NCBI GenBank assembly: GCA_022846035.1
Contig: AP025580.1
Span: 868,001 to 932,000 of the forward strand
DNA from: Christensenellaceae bacterium
GTDB lineage: Bacteria; Bacillota; Clostridia; Christensenellales; Christensenellaceae
Length of the DNA: 64,000 nucleotides
Direction of reading: 5' to 3'
The notes under the pieces were generated by a model. That model was not told the origin of the DNA and searched no databases. It saw nothing but the letters and a program-made list of their open reading frames with translations. A program made the translations under genes and the position numbers. Below are positions 8,203 to 16,126 of the stretch, one piece after another; within the stretch, counting starts at the first letter, position 1; each line of letters begins with the position of its first letter.

Positions 8203-10686
8203 CTATAAAACATGCTCGGTCCTTGCGATAATATCATTTTGCAGGTCGCGGTCAAGCGGCGCGAAGAGCGCGCTGTAGCCTGCCACGCGGACCATCAGGT
8301 CCTTATACTTCTGCGGCTCTTTTTGCGCCTCTTTCAGTATATCCGCGTTGACTATATTAAACTGGATGTGCATTCCTTTCAGATCGCCGAGGAAAGTGCG
8401 TACAAGCGATGTAAACTTTTGCCGTCCCGCTTGTGTATCTACAGACGCGGGGCTTAACTTCAGATTAAGCAGCGCGCCGCCTGATACGAGCACGGTAGGC
8501 AGCTTGCTGACCGACTTTAAGGAGGACGTGGGCCCGTGCGTGTCCGTGCCGTGCATGGGAGCGGTGGTGTCCGCGAGAGGCTCTCCCGCGACACGCCCGT
8601 CAGGCGTCGCGCCTACCATCGCCCCAAACGGTACGTTGGCGGAAATGGTGCTGGTGGACGGCTGCCACATGGCGCCGATAGGGCCGCGGCCATAGCGGGT
8701 CGTCTTGTATTTTACGATTTCTTCGCAGATGAAGCGGAAATATTCGACAGTCAGCTCGTCCACGTAATCGTCGTCATTGCCAAATTTAGGGGCGCTTACA
8801 AGGATTTGCTGGATCTCAGCGCCGGTAGGCGAGGTTTCCATATCCCTAAAATCCGTATGCAGGGCATGCATAACCTGCGCGGCCGTCAGCGTTTTGTCCT
8901 CGAAAATGACCTTTTTGATGGCGGCGAGGCAGTTGCCCACGTTGGCGGTGCCGATGAATTCCGGACCGGCATAATCGTAATGCATGCCGCCTTCTTTCAG
9001 GCCGCGCCCACGGCCGATACAATCCTCGATAAGCATGGAAACGAGCGGATCGCCGATATACTGCTCGGTGCATTTATCGATGATGTTGTCCCAGATGACC
9101 TGCTCGCGGATATACCATGCGCTGAATTGCTTGATCGCCTCAAATACCTCGTCAAAGGTTTTGAACGTTGTCAGGTCGCCGTTGCCGGCGTGGGGGCAGA
9201 TCCCCGTCCTCGGATCGACGCCGTTATTCAACGCGACCTCGACGATCTTGCCCAAATTGATCAGGCCGGAACCGTTGGGGCGGTGTCCGCATTTGCCTTC
9301 GCATACGGCTTCCACACAGCCGACTACGGAATATTCCGTCGCGTCTTCCACGGACATGCCACGGTTGACAAGCGCCGGAATATAGATTTCGTCGCTGTAA
9401 AACGCGGGTTGTCCGCCGCCCAGGCGGATGCAATCAAGGCACGCCTGGATAAACTTATTGGAAACGCGGTCGTGGTAACGCGCGGACACGGAGGGCGTGT
9501 GCAGGCGGATAGCGGCCTGTGTTTCCAGCACAAGGTAGGAAAGCTCGTTGGTGGCGTCGTGGCCGTTTTTGTCCTGGCCGCCAATGGTGATGTTCTGGAA
9601 AAGCTGATAACCGGAAAACGATTTCTGGTTGTCAAAGGTAAAAATCTTGTTCAATTGGAACAACTTCAAAAATAAACAGCTCAAAAGCTCCACCGCGTCG
9701 TCTGCGGATTCCAGTTCGCCGGATGCAAGGTCGTTCTTATAAAAGGAATACAGATTGGTATCCATACGGCCGAGCGAATAGGAATGCCCGTTGTTTTCGA
9801 TCTGGATGACCATATTGATGAACCAGTACGCCTGCAGCGCCTCATGGAAAGTGCGCGCGGGATATTCCGGCACGCGGTTGCAGATCTCGGAAATCTTGTA
9901 AAGCTCCGCCTTACGCTGCGGGGCGTTTTCTTTTTCCGCCATCTCTTTTGCGAGCGCGGCGTAGCGGTGCGCAAAGGCGGTGATGGCGTCGCACAGGATG
10001 ACGCAGGATTGCAAAAACGGCAGCTGCGTCATATCGTCCGGCACGGATAGGTCGAGCGAATCGATTTTACAGAGGGCTTGGTTTTTAAAGGAAATCAGGC
10101 CCTCGTAAGCGACGCGCTTTAAGTCTACCGTCAGGTGGCCGTCCGCGCCGTTCATCAGCCAATAGGAATCGACCGCGCCGATGGCGCCGGTATCGCGAAT
10201 ATCGTCCGTAAGCAGCTTCTCGCAATGCTCGGCATGCGTTTTTCCTTTCCAGAAAGGGGCTAGTTCGCGTATGTTTTTTTCGTGTTCCTCGCTGATGATA
10301 AAGCGGTCGCCCTGGCGCTGGTCGGGACGCATGGGCTTGCCGTCAAGCTCGTCGATGATCCAATTAATGGAAAATTCGGGAAAGACGGGCGCGCTGCGGG
10401 GCGTGGACGCCTGGTTGCCGACCAGAAGTTCGCCGTCCAAAATAAAAATACTCATTTCTTCCAGCACTTTTTTGAGCGCCTTGGCGCGCAGGATATAAAT
10501 ATTTTCCCCCTCGAATTCCTGGTACGCCTTGGTAACGGCTACTGCGCGCTGGGAACAAATGGTAGGGGCGGAAGCGAGCAAAAGGTTACGCAGGTCTTCG
10601 ATTCTCTTGCTGCGGTAAACAGTCTTGCCGAGGATCGACGCATTGGTGTCCTTATATCGTTTCGCAGTTTCGTCGACATATTTCAT
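8203..10686 (-). CDS. Glycyl radical enzyme of unassigned substrate (PFL-like)
   Basis: An 827-residue glycyl radical enzyme, the oxygen-sensitive family of pyruvate formate-lyase, diol and glycerol dehydratases, choline lyase, hydroxyproline dehydratase and others. Seen: the thiyl-radical Cys457 and the general-base-type Glu459 in VVGCVEAVCEGKCGH, and the C-terminal glycyl radical loop RVAGYSA with Gly803. The Cys loop differs from GCVEP of glycerol, diol and choline enzymes and from the CC of true PFL, and has extra Cys at 462 and 466. The ATG at 10686 has AGGAG 9 bp upstream; an in-frame ATG 75 bp earlier lacks support. It diverges from its activase at 11087 and sits with pentulose-phosphate genes, so a sugar-derived substrate is likely. 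The reaction is unknown. Confidence 0.92.
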   Translation of the reverse strand: MKYVDETAKRYKDTNASILGKTVYRSKRIEDLRNLLLASAPTICSQRAVAVTKAYQEFEGENIYILRAKALKKVLEEMSIFILDGELLVGNQASTPRSAPVFPEFSINWIIDELDGKPMRPDQRQGDRFIISEEHEKNIRELAPFWKGKTHAEHCEKLLTDDIRDTGAIGAVDSYWLMNGADGHLTVDLKRVAYEGLISFKNQALCKIDSLDLSVPDDMTQLPFLQSCVILCDAITAFAHRYAALAKEMAEKENAPQRKAELYKISEICNRVPEYPARTFHEALQAYWFINMVIQIENNGHSYSLGRMDTNLYSFYKNDLASGELESADDAVELLSCLFLKLFQLNKIFTFDNQKSFSGYQLFQNITIGGQDKNGHDATNELSYLVLETQAAIRLHTPSVSARYHDRVSNKFIQACLDCIRLGGGQPAFYSDEIYIPALVNRGMSVEDATEYSVVGCVEAVCEGKCGHRPNGSGLINLGKIVEVALNNGVDPRTGICPHAGNGDLTTFKTFDEVFEAIKQFSAWYIREQVIWDNIIDKCTEQYIGDPLVSMLIEDCIGRGRGLKEGGMHYDYAGPEFIGTANVGNCLAAIKKVIFEDKTLTAAQVMHALHTDFRDMETSPTGAEIQQILVSAPKFGNDDDYVDELTVEYFRFICEEIVKYKTTRYGRGPIGAMWQPSTSTISANVPFGAMVGATPDGRVAGEPLADTTAPMHGTDTHGPTSSLKSVSKLPTVLVSGGALLNLKLSPASVDTQAGRQKFTSLVRTFLGDLKGMHIQFNIVNADILKEAQKEPQKYKDLMVRVAGYSALFAPLDRDLQNDIIARTEHVL

Positions 10687-10846
10687 GACAAAATTCTCCT
10701 TTTCTGAAAAATAGCATTTATGAATCGCCCGGCCAAATCCGGCGGTATTGAAAGTTTGCATGTGGGAGCACTAGGCGCCCTCTTGTGTTGATTATAGGTG
10801 CAAAGCGGCGGGTTGTAAACGGAGAAAAGTCTGTTTTAAGCCTTTT

Positions 10847-10920
10847 TATAACAACTTTCTGCCTGTTTGGGCGGAATTGATAACAACCTTTTTGACATAT
10901 GTTTTCAAAGTTGTTATACC
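10847..10920. promoter_or_regulatory. Divergent promoter region with three ATAACAAC operator-like sites
   Basis: The 400-bp gap 10687-11086 separates the glycyl radical enzyme (minus) from the activase operon (plus). TATAACAACTTT at 10847-10858 is the exact reverse complement of AAAGTTGTTATA at 10907-10918, start to start 60 bp apart; a third, near-identical GATAACAACCTT lies at 10879-10890. A sigma-A type promoter for the plus operon, TTGACA (10892-10897), 17 bp, TATACC (10915-10920), has its -10 box inside the 10907 site, a good position for repression. The SorC-type regulator at 15111 or the AraR-like one at 16127 is the likely binder. The rest of the gap shows nothing clear. Confidence 0.6.
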
Positions 10921-11086
10921 CGTGAAATATGTTGTATTCGAATCGGAATTTGCTCTTGAGTTTCTGTTTTGAGTACTCTAACATATGATTTGACAAGTGC
11001 CACAAACTTTGAAATCCACACTATCATTTTTACACGGCGCCCGAAACGATATACCCCAGATATTTTCAGAAAACAGGAGAAACAGA

Positions 11087-12004
11087 ATGGAGAGAACGGG
11101 AAAAGTATTTAATATAGAAAAATTCCATATCCATGACGGCGAGGGAATCCGCACGGCCGTTTTCCTGAAAGGATGCCATCTGCGGTGTCCGTGGTGCAGC
11201 AATCCGGAATCCCAGAAAACGGGCAACGAAATCGTAGTGTTCGATAACCTGTGCACCGCCTGCCTGCGCTGCGAGAACCTGTGCCCGCAAAAGGCGATAT
11301 ACCACATTGAAAATAAAGTACGCACCAACGCCGCGCTCTGTAATTTCTGCGGTAAATGCGTAGAAATGTGCCCTGCGTCCGCGCGCCAGATCTATGGCGA
11401 AGATATGACGGTGGCAGAAGTCATGCGCGAGGTCATAAAAGATGAAATCTATTACGCGCGTTCGGGCGGCGGCGTAACGGTCACCGGCGGGGAGCCGCTT
11501 TTGCAGGCGGAATTTGTGCGGGAGCTTGTCGCGGCATGTAGGAGCGAATACCTGAGCGTAGCGGTAGAAACATGCGGCGCCGTGAGCTGGGATAAGATGT
11601 GGATGGGGCTGGAAAACGCAGACGAAATCCTGTTGGACGTCAAGACCACGGACCCGCAGAAGACAGGGTTCTTCATGCCGGACGGAAACGGCGATTATAT
11701 CGATATTTTAAGAAGCAATATCCGCAGATTAAGGCAGAAAGATAAAAACGTGATTTTCAGGTGCCCGATCATCCCGGGATTCAATGATACGAAATCTCAT
11801 GTGATGTCTGTCGTCATTTGGGCGAAAGAATTTGGCGTACAGCGTATCGACCTGTTGCCTTTCCACCAGTTTGGCAAGCATAAGCACCGCGCGCTGGGCC
11901 TTGACTATGTAATGGAAGATAAGAAGCAATTGCAAAACGAAGATATGGAAAATTTGATATCCCTGATCGAACGCGCCGACCTTACATGTATGGTCGGCGG
12001 CTGA
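11087..12004 (+). CDS. Glycyl radical enzyme activating enzyme (radical SAM)
   Basis: A 305-residue radical SAM activase that abstracts hydrogen from the glycyl radical site of its partner. Seen: GCHLRCPWC with the CxxxCxxC that binds the radical SAM cluster (about residues 37-43), then two inserted [4Fe-4S] ferredoxin motifs, CTACLRCENLCP and CNFCGKCVEMCP, and the GGEPLLQ glycine-rich SAM motif. The double ferredoxin insert is the form found with dehydratase-type glycyl radical enzymes and absent from PFL activase. The ATG at 11087 has CAGGAGA upstream. It is the first gene of the plus operon and diverges from the enzyme it should activate. Confidence 0.94.
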   Translation: MERTGKVFNIEKFHIHDGEGIRTAVFLKGCHLRCPWCSNPESQKTGNEIVVFDNLCTACLRCENLCPQKAIYHIENKVRTNAALCNFCGKCVEMCPASARQIYGEDMTVAEVMREVIKDEIYYARSGGGVTVTGGEPLLQAEFVRELVAACRSEYLSVAVETCGAVSWDKMWMGLENADEILLDVKTTDPQKTGFFMPDGNGDYIDILRSNIRRLRQKDKNVIFRCPIIPGFNDTKSHVMSVVIWAKEFGVQRIDLLPFHQFGKHKHRALGLDYVMEDKKQLQNEDMENLISLIERADLTCMVGG

Positions 12005-12047
12005 ACACGATACCAAAATTCATTTTAAATAAACGGAGGATAAAACA

Positions 12048-12683
12048 ATGTATGAGGAAGACAAAAAGGCGGTCATAGCGGCGGCGCTGGAAATGAAAGA
12101 AAACAGGCTGATCACGCTTTCAGGCGGCAATGTGAGTGTCAGAAAAGAAAATGGCGACATCATCGTCACGCCGTCTGGCATGAATTATGTGGGCATGGTG
12201 CCGGACGACCTGATCGTTTACAACAAGGAGGGCGAGATCATCGAGGGCACGCGCAAGCCGTCGGTGGATACGGTCGCCCTGCAATATATTTATGAGCATA
12301 TGCCGGAAGTGAACGCGATCATCCACACGCACCAGCCCTACGCGACGGCGGTAGGCCTAATCAGCGACAAGCTGCCCGCCTGCTGCACCACGCTTTCCAA
12401 CGTGGCGCTGGGGGAAGTGTATGTCGCGCCGTACAGCACGCCGGGCAGCCTTGAGATGGGGATACTGACTGTGGACTATTCCAAAGGCAAACGCGCCGTC
12501 ATCCTGCGCCATCACGGCGTAGTCACCATTGGCGGAAACCTGAAAGAGGCGCTCTATGCGGCGGTATATACGGAAGACGTTGCGCGCAGCTACCTGGCTG
12601 CCAAGGCGGCGGGTGATCCGGCGGTCATGACGGAAGAAGAAGACCGGCTCGCGGTGGAAATGTTCAGCAGGTACGGACAATAA
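12048..12683 (+). CDS. Class II aldolase/adducin-family sugar-phosphate aldolase or epimerase
   Basis: A 211-residue zinc-dependent class II aldolase-fold protein. Seen: LSGGNVSVR, the zinc ligands in HTHQPYAT, and LRHHGV with the third His. The acid position reads KPSVDT, with Asp as in AraD (PSSDT at 4012) where fuculose-phosphate aldolase has Glu. However the protein lacks the C-terminal His-Tyr segment of AraD and simply ends MFSRYGQ. It could therefore act as an L-ribulose-5-phosphate 4-epimerase (the UlaF/SgbE role) or as an aldolase. It has GGAGG upstream and sits between the activase and the 3-epimerase. Activity uncertain, family certain. Confidence 0.85.
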   Translation: MYEEDKKAVIAAALEMKENRLITLSGGNVSVRKENGDIIVTPSGMNYVGMVPDDLIVYNKEGEIIEGTRKPSVDTVALQYIYEHMPEVNAIIHTHQPYATAVGLISDKLPACCTTLSNVALGEVYVAPYSTPGSLEMGILTVDYSKGKRAVILRHHGVVTIGGNLKEALYAAVYTEDVARSYLAAKAAGDPAVMTEEEDRLAVEMFSRYGQ

Positions 12684-12693
12684 GGGGAACGGC

Positions 12694-13551
12694 ATGAGCT
12701 TAAAAGACTGTAAGGTAGGGCTTTACGAAAAAGCCCTGCCCAAACGCCTCGGATGGAAACAGAAAATAAGAGAGGCAAAAGCGGCCGGATACGATTTTAT
12801 CGAGATCAGTATCGACGAAACGGATGAAAAGATGGCGCGGGTCCGGCCGGACAGCCCGCAAGGAATGGAAATCAGGGAAGCGTTGTTGGAAGAGGATTTC
12901 CCCTTGCTAACAATGTGCCTGAGCGGCAACCGGCGTTTTCCGGTCGGCAGCCTGGACGACGATACGCGCAATACGGGACTGACCCTGATACGCGAGGCGG
13001 TGGATTTTGCCGTTGCGGCGGGCGTGCGTATTGTGCAGCTCGCGGGCTACGACGAATATTACGGCCCGCGAAGTAAGGAAACGGAGCGGCGCTTTTTGGA
13101 CGCGCTGCGCGGCGCGACGGAATACGCGGCGCAGCGCGCGGTGACGCTGGCGATTGAGAATGTAGACACCGATTTTATGAATACGCTCAGCAAAATCAAG
13201 GCCTATGTCGACAGGGTGAACTCTCCGTGGCTTAAAATATACGCGGACATTGCGAACCTCACCGCCTGCGGCGTGAGCACGCGGGATTTATATGAGGACA
13301 TCGGCTGCGCATATGCCGATACGATCGCCTGGCATGTGAAAGACGGGAAATTAAACGTCATTCGTGATACGCCGTACGGTGCGGGGATTGTGGATTTCGA
13401 CACATTCTTTGCGTTCCTCAAAGAAAAAGGATACGCCGGATTATTCGTCATGGAAATGTGGTCGGACCAGACGGAAGAGTCCGTCCGGTATGTGCGGACG
13501 GCGCGGCAATTTTTAGAAGAGAAAATCGAGACGGCATACGGGAAACGATAG
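12694..13551 (+). CDS. L-ribulose-5-phosphate (L-xylulose-5-phosphate) 3-epimerase, UlaE/SgbU type
   Basis: A 285-residue TIM-barrel sugar-phosphate epimerase. It matches the UlaE/SgbU family closely, with VGLYEKALP at the N terminus, FIEISIDETDEK near residue 35, MCLSGNRRFPVGS near residue 72, IVQLAGYDEYY near residue 113 and a C-terminal VMEMWSDQ. In Escherichia coli these enzymes turn L-xylulose-5-phosphate into L-ribulose-5-phosphate in ascorbate and L-xylulose breakdown. It starts 10 bp after the aldolase/epimerase gene and is followed by an L-xylulokinase-like gene, so the assignment agrees with context. Its product could also enter the AraD step encoded in this window. Confidence 0.9.
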   Translation: MSLKDCKVGLYEKALPKRLGWKQKIREAKAAGYDFIEISIDETDEKMARVRPDSPQGMEIREALLEEDFPLLTMCLSGNRRFPVGSLDDDTRNTGLTLIREAVDFAVAAGVRIVQLAGYDEYYGPRSKETERRFLDALRGATEYAAQRAVTLAIENVDTDFMNTLSKIKAYVDRVNSPWLKIYADIANLTACGVSTRDLYEDIGCAYADTIAWHVKDGKLNVIRDTPYGAGIVDFDTFFAFLKEKGYAGLFVMEMWSDQTEESVRYVRTARQFLEEKIETAYGKR

Positions 13552-13571
13552 GAAGAAAGGCGGAAGAGGAT

Positions 13572-15080
13572 ATGGCGGGAAAATATTACATCGGACTGGA
13601 TAACGGCGGCAGCGTATCCAAGGCGGGGCTGTTTGACAGCGCGGGAAACGAACGCGCGGTGGCGACGGCGATCGTGCCGCAGATATTGCCGCAGGCCGGC
13701 TATGTGGAGCGTGATACAAACCTGCTGTATCAGGCAAACGCGCGGTGTATCCGTGAGGTCATCGGGAAAAGCGGCGTAGATCCGCGGGAAATCGGCGGCG
13801 TTTCGGTAACGGGGCACGGCAACGGGCTATACCTGATCGGCAAGGACGGCAAGCCGTCTTATAACGGTATTATCTCAACGGATATGCGCGCTGCGGATTT
13901 GGTGGAAGCATGGATGGCCGACGGAACGTTTGATAAAATCCTGCCTAAAACAAAGCAATCGTTATGGGCGGGTCAGATCGTTCCGCTGCTGAAATGGTTT
14001 TCGGTAAACAGGCCGGAGGTCATAGAGCGGTCGCGATACGCGTTTAGCTGCAGCGACGTGATCCGTTATTTTCTGACGGGCGAAGCTTGGGGCGAGATTT
14101 CCAACATGTCGTCCATCAGCGCCATGGATCTTGAGAAAGGCGAGTATTCGCGGGAAGTGCTCACGGCCCTGGGCGCGGAAGACTGCATGCGGCTGCTGCC
14201 GCCCCTGCGGCGTTCGACGGACGTTTGCGGCAGGATCACGGAGCAGGCGGCGCGGGAGACAGGCCTTAAGCCGGGAACGATCGTCGCGGGAGGATTGGTC
14301 GACTTTACCGCCTGCCCGATTGCCACGGGTATCGTCGACGAAACGGCGCTCAGTATTGTCGGCGGGACATGGGCGATCACCTGCTATGTGGATAAAAGGC
14401 CGGTTGAGGACAAGGATTTATTTATGTCTTCCATCTATACGATCGACGGATATTATAATATAATGGAAGGTAGCATGACGTCCGCCAGCAACCTGGAATG
14501 GTTCATCCAGAAAATACTCAAGGATGAAAATAAAAGCAGCAAGGAATATTACGAGCTGTGCAACGAGCTGGTGGATTCCAAGCGGCCGGAAGATTGCGAC
14601 GTGGTATTTTTGCCGTATTTATACGGAACGAACGCGAACCCCAAGGCCAAGGCGTGCTTTATGGGCCTTACGTGTATGGATGATAAGGCGAGCATGCTGC
14701 GCGCTATTTATGAGGGCGTGGCTTTTTCCACCTGTTACCACGTGGAAAAGCTGATGGGCTACAAGAAAGACGGCGTAAAGGTTGCGCGTATATCGGGCGG
14801 CCCGTCTAACTCCAGGGTATGGGTACAGATGTTCGCGGATGTGCTGGATATGCCCATCGAGGTTTGCAAGGCGGGAGAGCTGGGGACGCTGGGGGCGGCG
14901 ATGTGCGCGGCGGTCGCGGACGAGCAGTTCGCGGATATGAAACAGGCGGCGCAGGCGTGCTGCCACGCCGGCTATACCTGTGAACCCAAACCCGCGAACG
15001 TGGAAATTTATGCCCGCAAATATAAAGAATTCAAAAAACTGATCGATACGATGGACAGCTATTGGTCTGCGTGCGGTTGA
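13572..15080 (+). CDS. FGGY sugar kinase, L-xylulokinase (LyxK)-like
   Basis: A 502-residue FGGY-family kinase. It resembles E. coli LyxK over its length: YIGLDNGGSVSKAGLFD at the N terminus, VSVTGHGNGLYLIGKDGKP near residue 85, SLWAGQIVPLLKW near residue 138, and IVGGTWAITCYV near residue 260. LyxK phosphorylates L-xylulose and also 3-keto-L-gulonate. The ATG at 13572 begins the conserved ATPase strand; upstream in-frame sequence overlaps the preceding gene and is not conserved. With the adjacent 3-epimerase this predicts L-xylulose or a near relative as an intermediate. The substrate is inferred, the kinase family is certain. Confidence 0.9.
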   Translation: MAGKYYIGLDNGGSVSKAGLFDSAGNERAVATAIVPQILPQAGYVERDTNLLYQANARCIREVIGKSGVDPREIGGVSVTGHGNGLYLIGKDGKPSYNGIISTDMRAADLVEAWMADGTFDKILPKTKQSLWAGQIVPLLKWFSVNRPEVIERSRYAFSCSDVIRYFLTGEAWGEISNMSSISAMDLEKGEYSREVLTALGAEDCMRLLPPLRRSTDVCGRITEQAARETGLKPGTIVAGGLVDFTACPIATGIVDETALSIVGGTWAITCYVDKRPVEDKDLFMSSIYTIDGYYNIMEGSMTSASNLEWFIQKILKDENKSSKEYYELCNELVDSKRPEDCDVVFLPYLYGTNANPKAKACFMGLTCMDDKASMLRAIYEGVAFSTCYHVEKLMGYKKDGVKVARISGGPSNSRVWVQMFADVLDMPIEVCKAGELGTLGAAMCAAVADEQFADMKQAAQACCHAGYTCEPKPANVEIYARKYKEFKKLIDTMDSYWSACG

Positions 15081-15110
15081 CGCGGGAGCAATAGGGCAGG
15101 GAGAACATAA

Positions 15111-16091
15111 GTGGACGGTAAGAACGACATCCAGATCATGGTGCAGTGCGCCAAAATGTATTATACGGAAAAGATGACGCAGGCGGAAATCGCTAAAAAG
15201 CTGGGGATTTCGCGTTCCGGCGTGTCGATGATGCTTTCGGAAGCGATGGAGAGCGGGATCATTGAAATCAATATCAAGGACCCATACGCCAACAACGATT
15301 CGCTTTCGGGCATCTTTAAGGACCGCTTTTACCTGGACGACTGCCGCGTCATACCGACCAACGTGACCAGCGAGGAAATGCTCATCCGCATTGTTTCCTC
15401 GCAGGGCGGGCTGCTCGCGTCCGAGATACTCAAAAGTCATTCCGCCCTCGGTATCGCCTGGGGACGGATGTGCTATGAATTTATGCAATCCTTTCCGATC
15501 AGCAAGGACATCTACGATGTAAACGTGGTACCGCTTTTAGGCGGCTCTAACCGTGTGGGCATGGAATACCAGCTCAACGAAACGGTGCGTATGTTCGCGG
15601 AAAAGCTGCATGGTACGCCGTCGTTTATCTATGCGCCCGCAATCGTAGAGACGATCGCGGACCGCGCGCTTTACATGCAGAGCGTGTATATGCAGTCTAT
15701 CGTGGAAAAATGGGCGAATATTGATTTTGCCGTGGTATCGGCAGGCGCGCCGCCGGATTATTACGAAAATAATATGCAAGTTCCGCTGGACCGCATGATC
15801 GATATGATTAACGAGAACTACGGGAAGCCGGTAGGCGATATTTGCGCTTTCCGTATCAATATCAAGGGCGAATTCGTCAACAACGATTATAACAGCCGTA
15901 TCATCGGCATCGGCGAGGAATACCTGAAAAAGGCGGGTAAGGTAATGGGTATTATCGCCGGAGAATACAGGGCGCTTTCCGCCATCGGCGTACTCAATAC
16001 CGGATTGCTTAATTATCTGGTGATCGACGAGAGGACCGCGCGGCGCGTACTGGAAATTTTAGACAGAAAACTCATTCACTGTTTGCAGTAA
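15111..16091 (+). CDS. SorC/DeoR-family sugar-binding transcription regulator
   Basis: A 326-residue SorC-type regulator. The N-terminal helix-turn-helix is MTQAEIAKKLGISRSGVSMM (about residues 24-43) and the rest is the SorC sugar-phosphate-binding domain. The start is GTG at 15111 with GGGAGAA upstream. It is the last gene of the activase operon and is therefore the first candidate to bind the ATAACAAC sites at 10847-10918 and to respond to a phosphorylated pentulose. The binding and the effector are inference. Confidence 0.88.
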   Translation: MDGKNDIQIMVQCAKMYYTEKMTQAEIAKKLGISRSGVSMMLSEAMESGIIEINIKDPYANNDSLSGIFKDRFYLDDCRVIPTNVTSEEMLIRIVSSQGGLLASEILKSHSALGIAWGRMCYEFMQSFPISKDIYDVNVVPLLGGSNRVGMEYQLNETVRMFAEKLHGTPSFIYAPAIVETIADRALYMQSVYMQSIVEKWANIDFAVVSAGAPPDYYENNMQVPLDRMIDMINENYGKPVGDICAFRINIKGEFVNNDYNSRIIGIGEEYLKKAGKVMGIIAGEYRALSAIGVLNTGLLNYLVIDERTARRVLEILDRKLIHCLQ

Positions 16092-16126
16092 AGAAAACTT
16101 TAAGTCCGGAGGCCCAAAAAAACGGT

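Noticed and set aside
8536-9675. A 379-codon plus-strand frame inside the glycyl radical enzyme gene
   Set aside because: It is antisense to a fully conserved gene, has no ribosome-binding site and gives low-complexity sequence.
10687-10761. Earlier in-frame start for the glycyl radical enzyme at 10761
   Set aside because: It adds 25 residues without family similarity and bypasses the AGGAG placed 9 bp before 10686.
12048-12683. Naming the gene fucA
   Set aside because: The catalytic acid is Asp, not Glu, and neighbours are L-xylulose/L-ribulose enzymes, not fucose genes.
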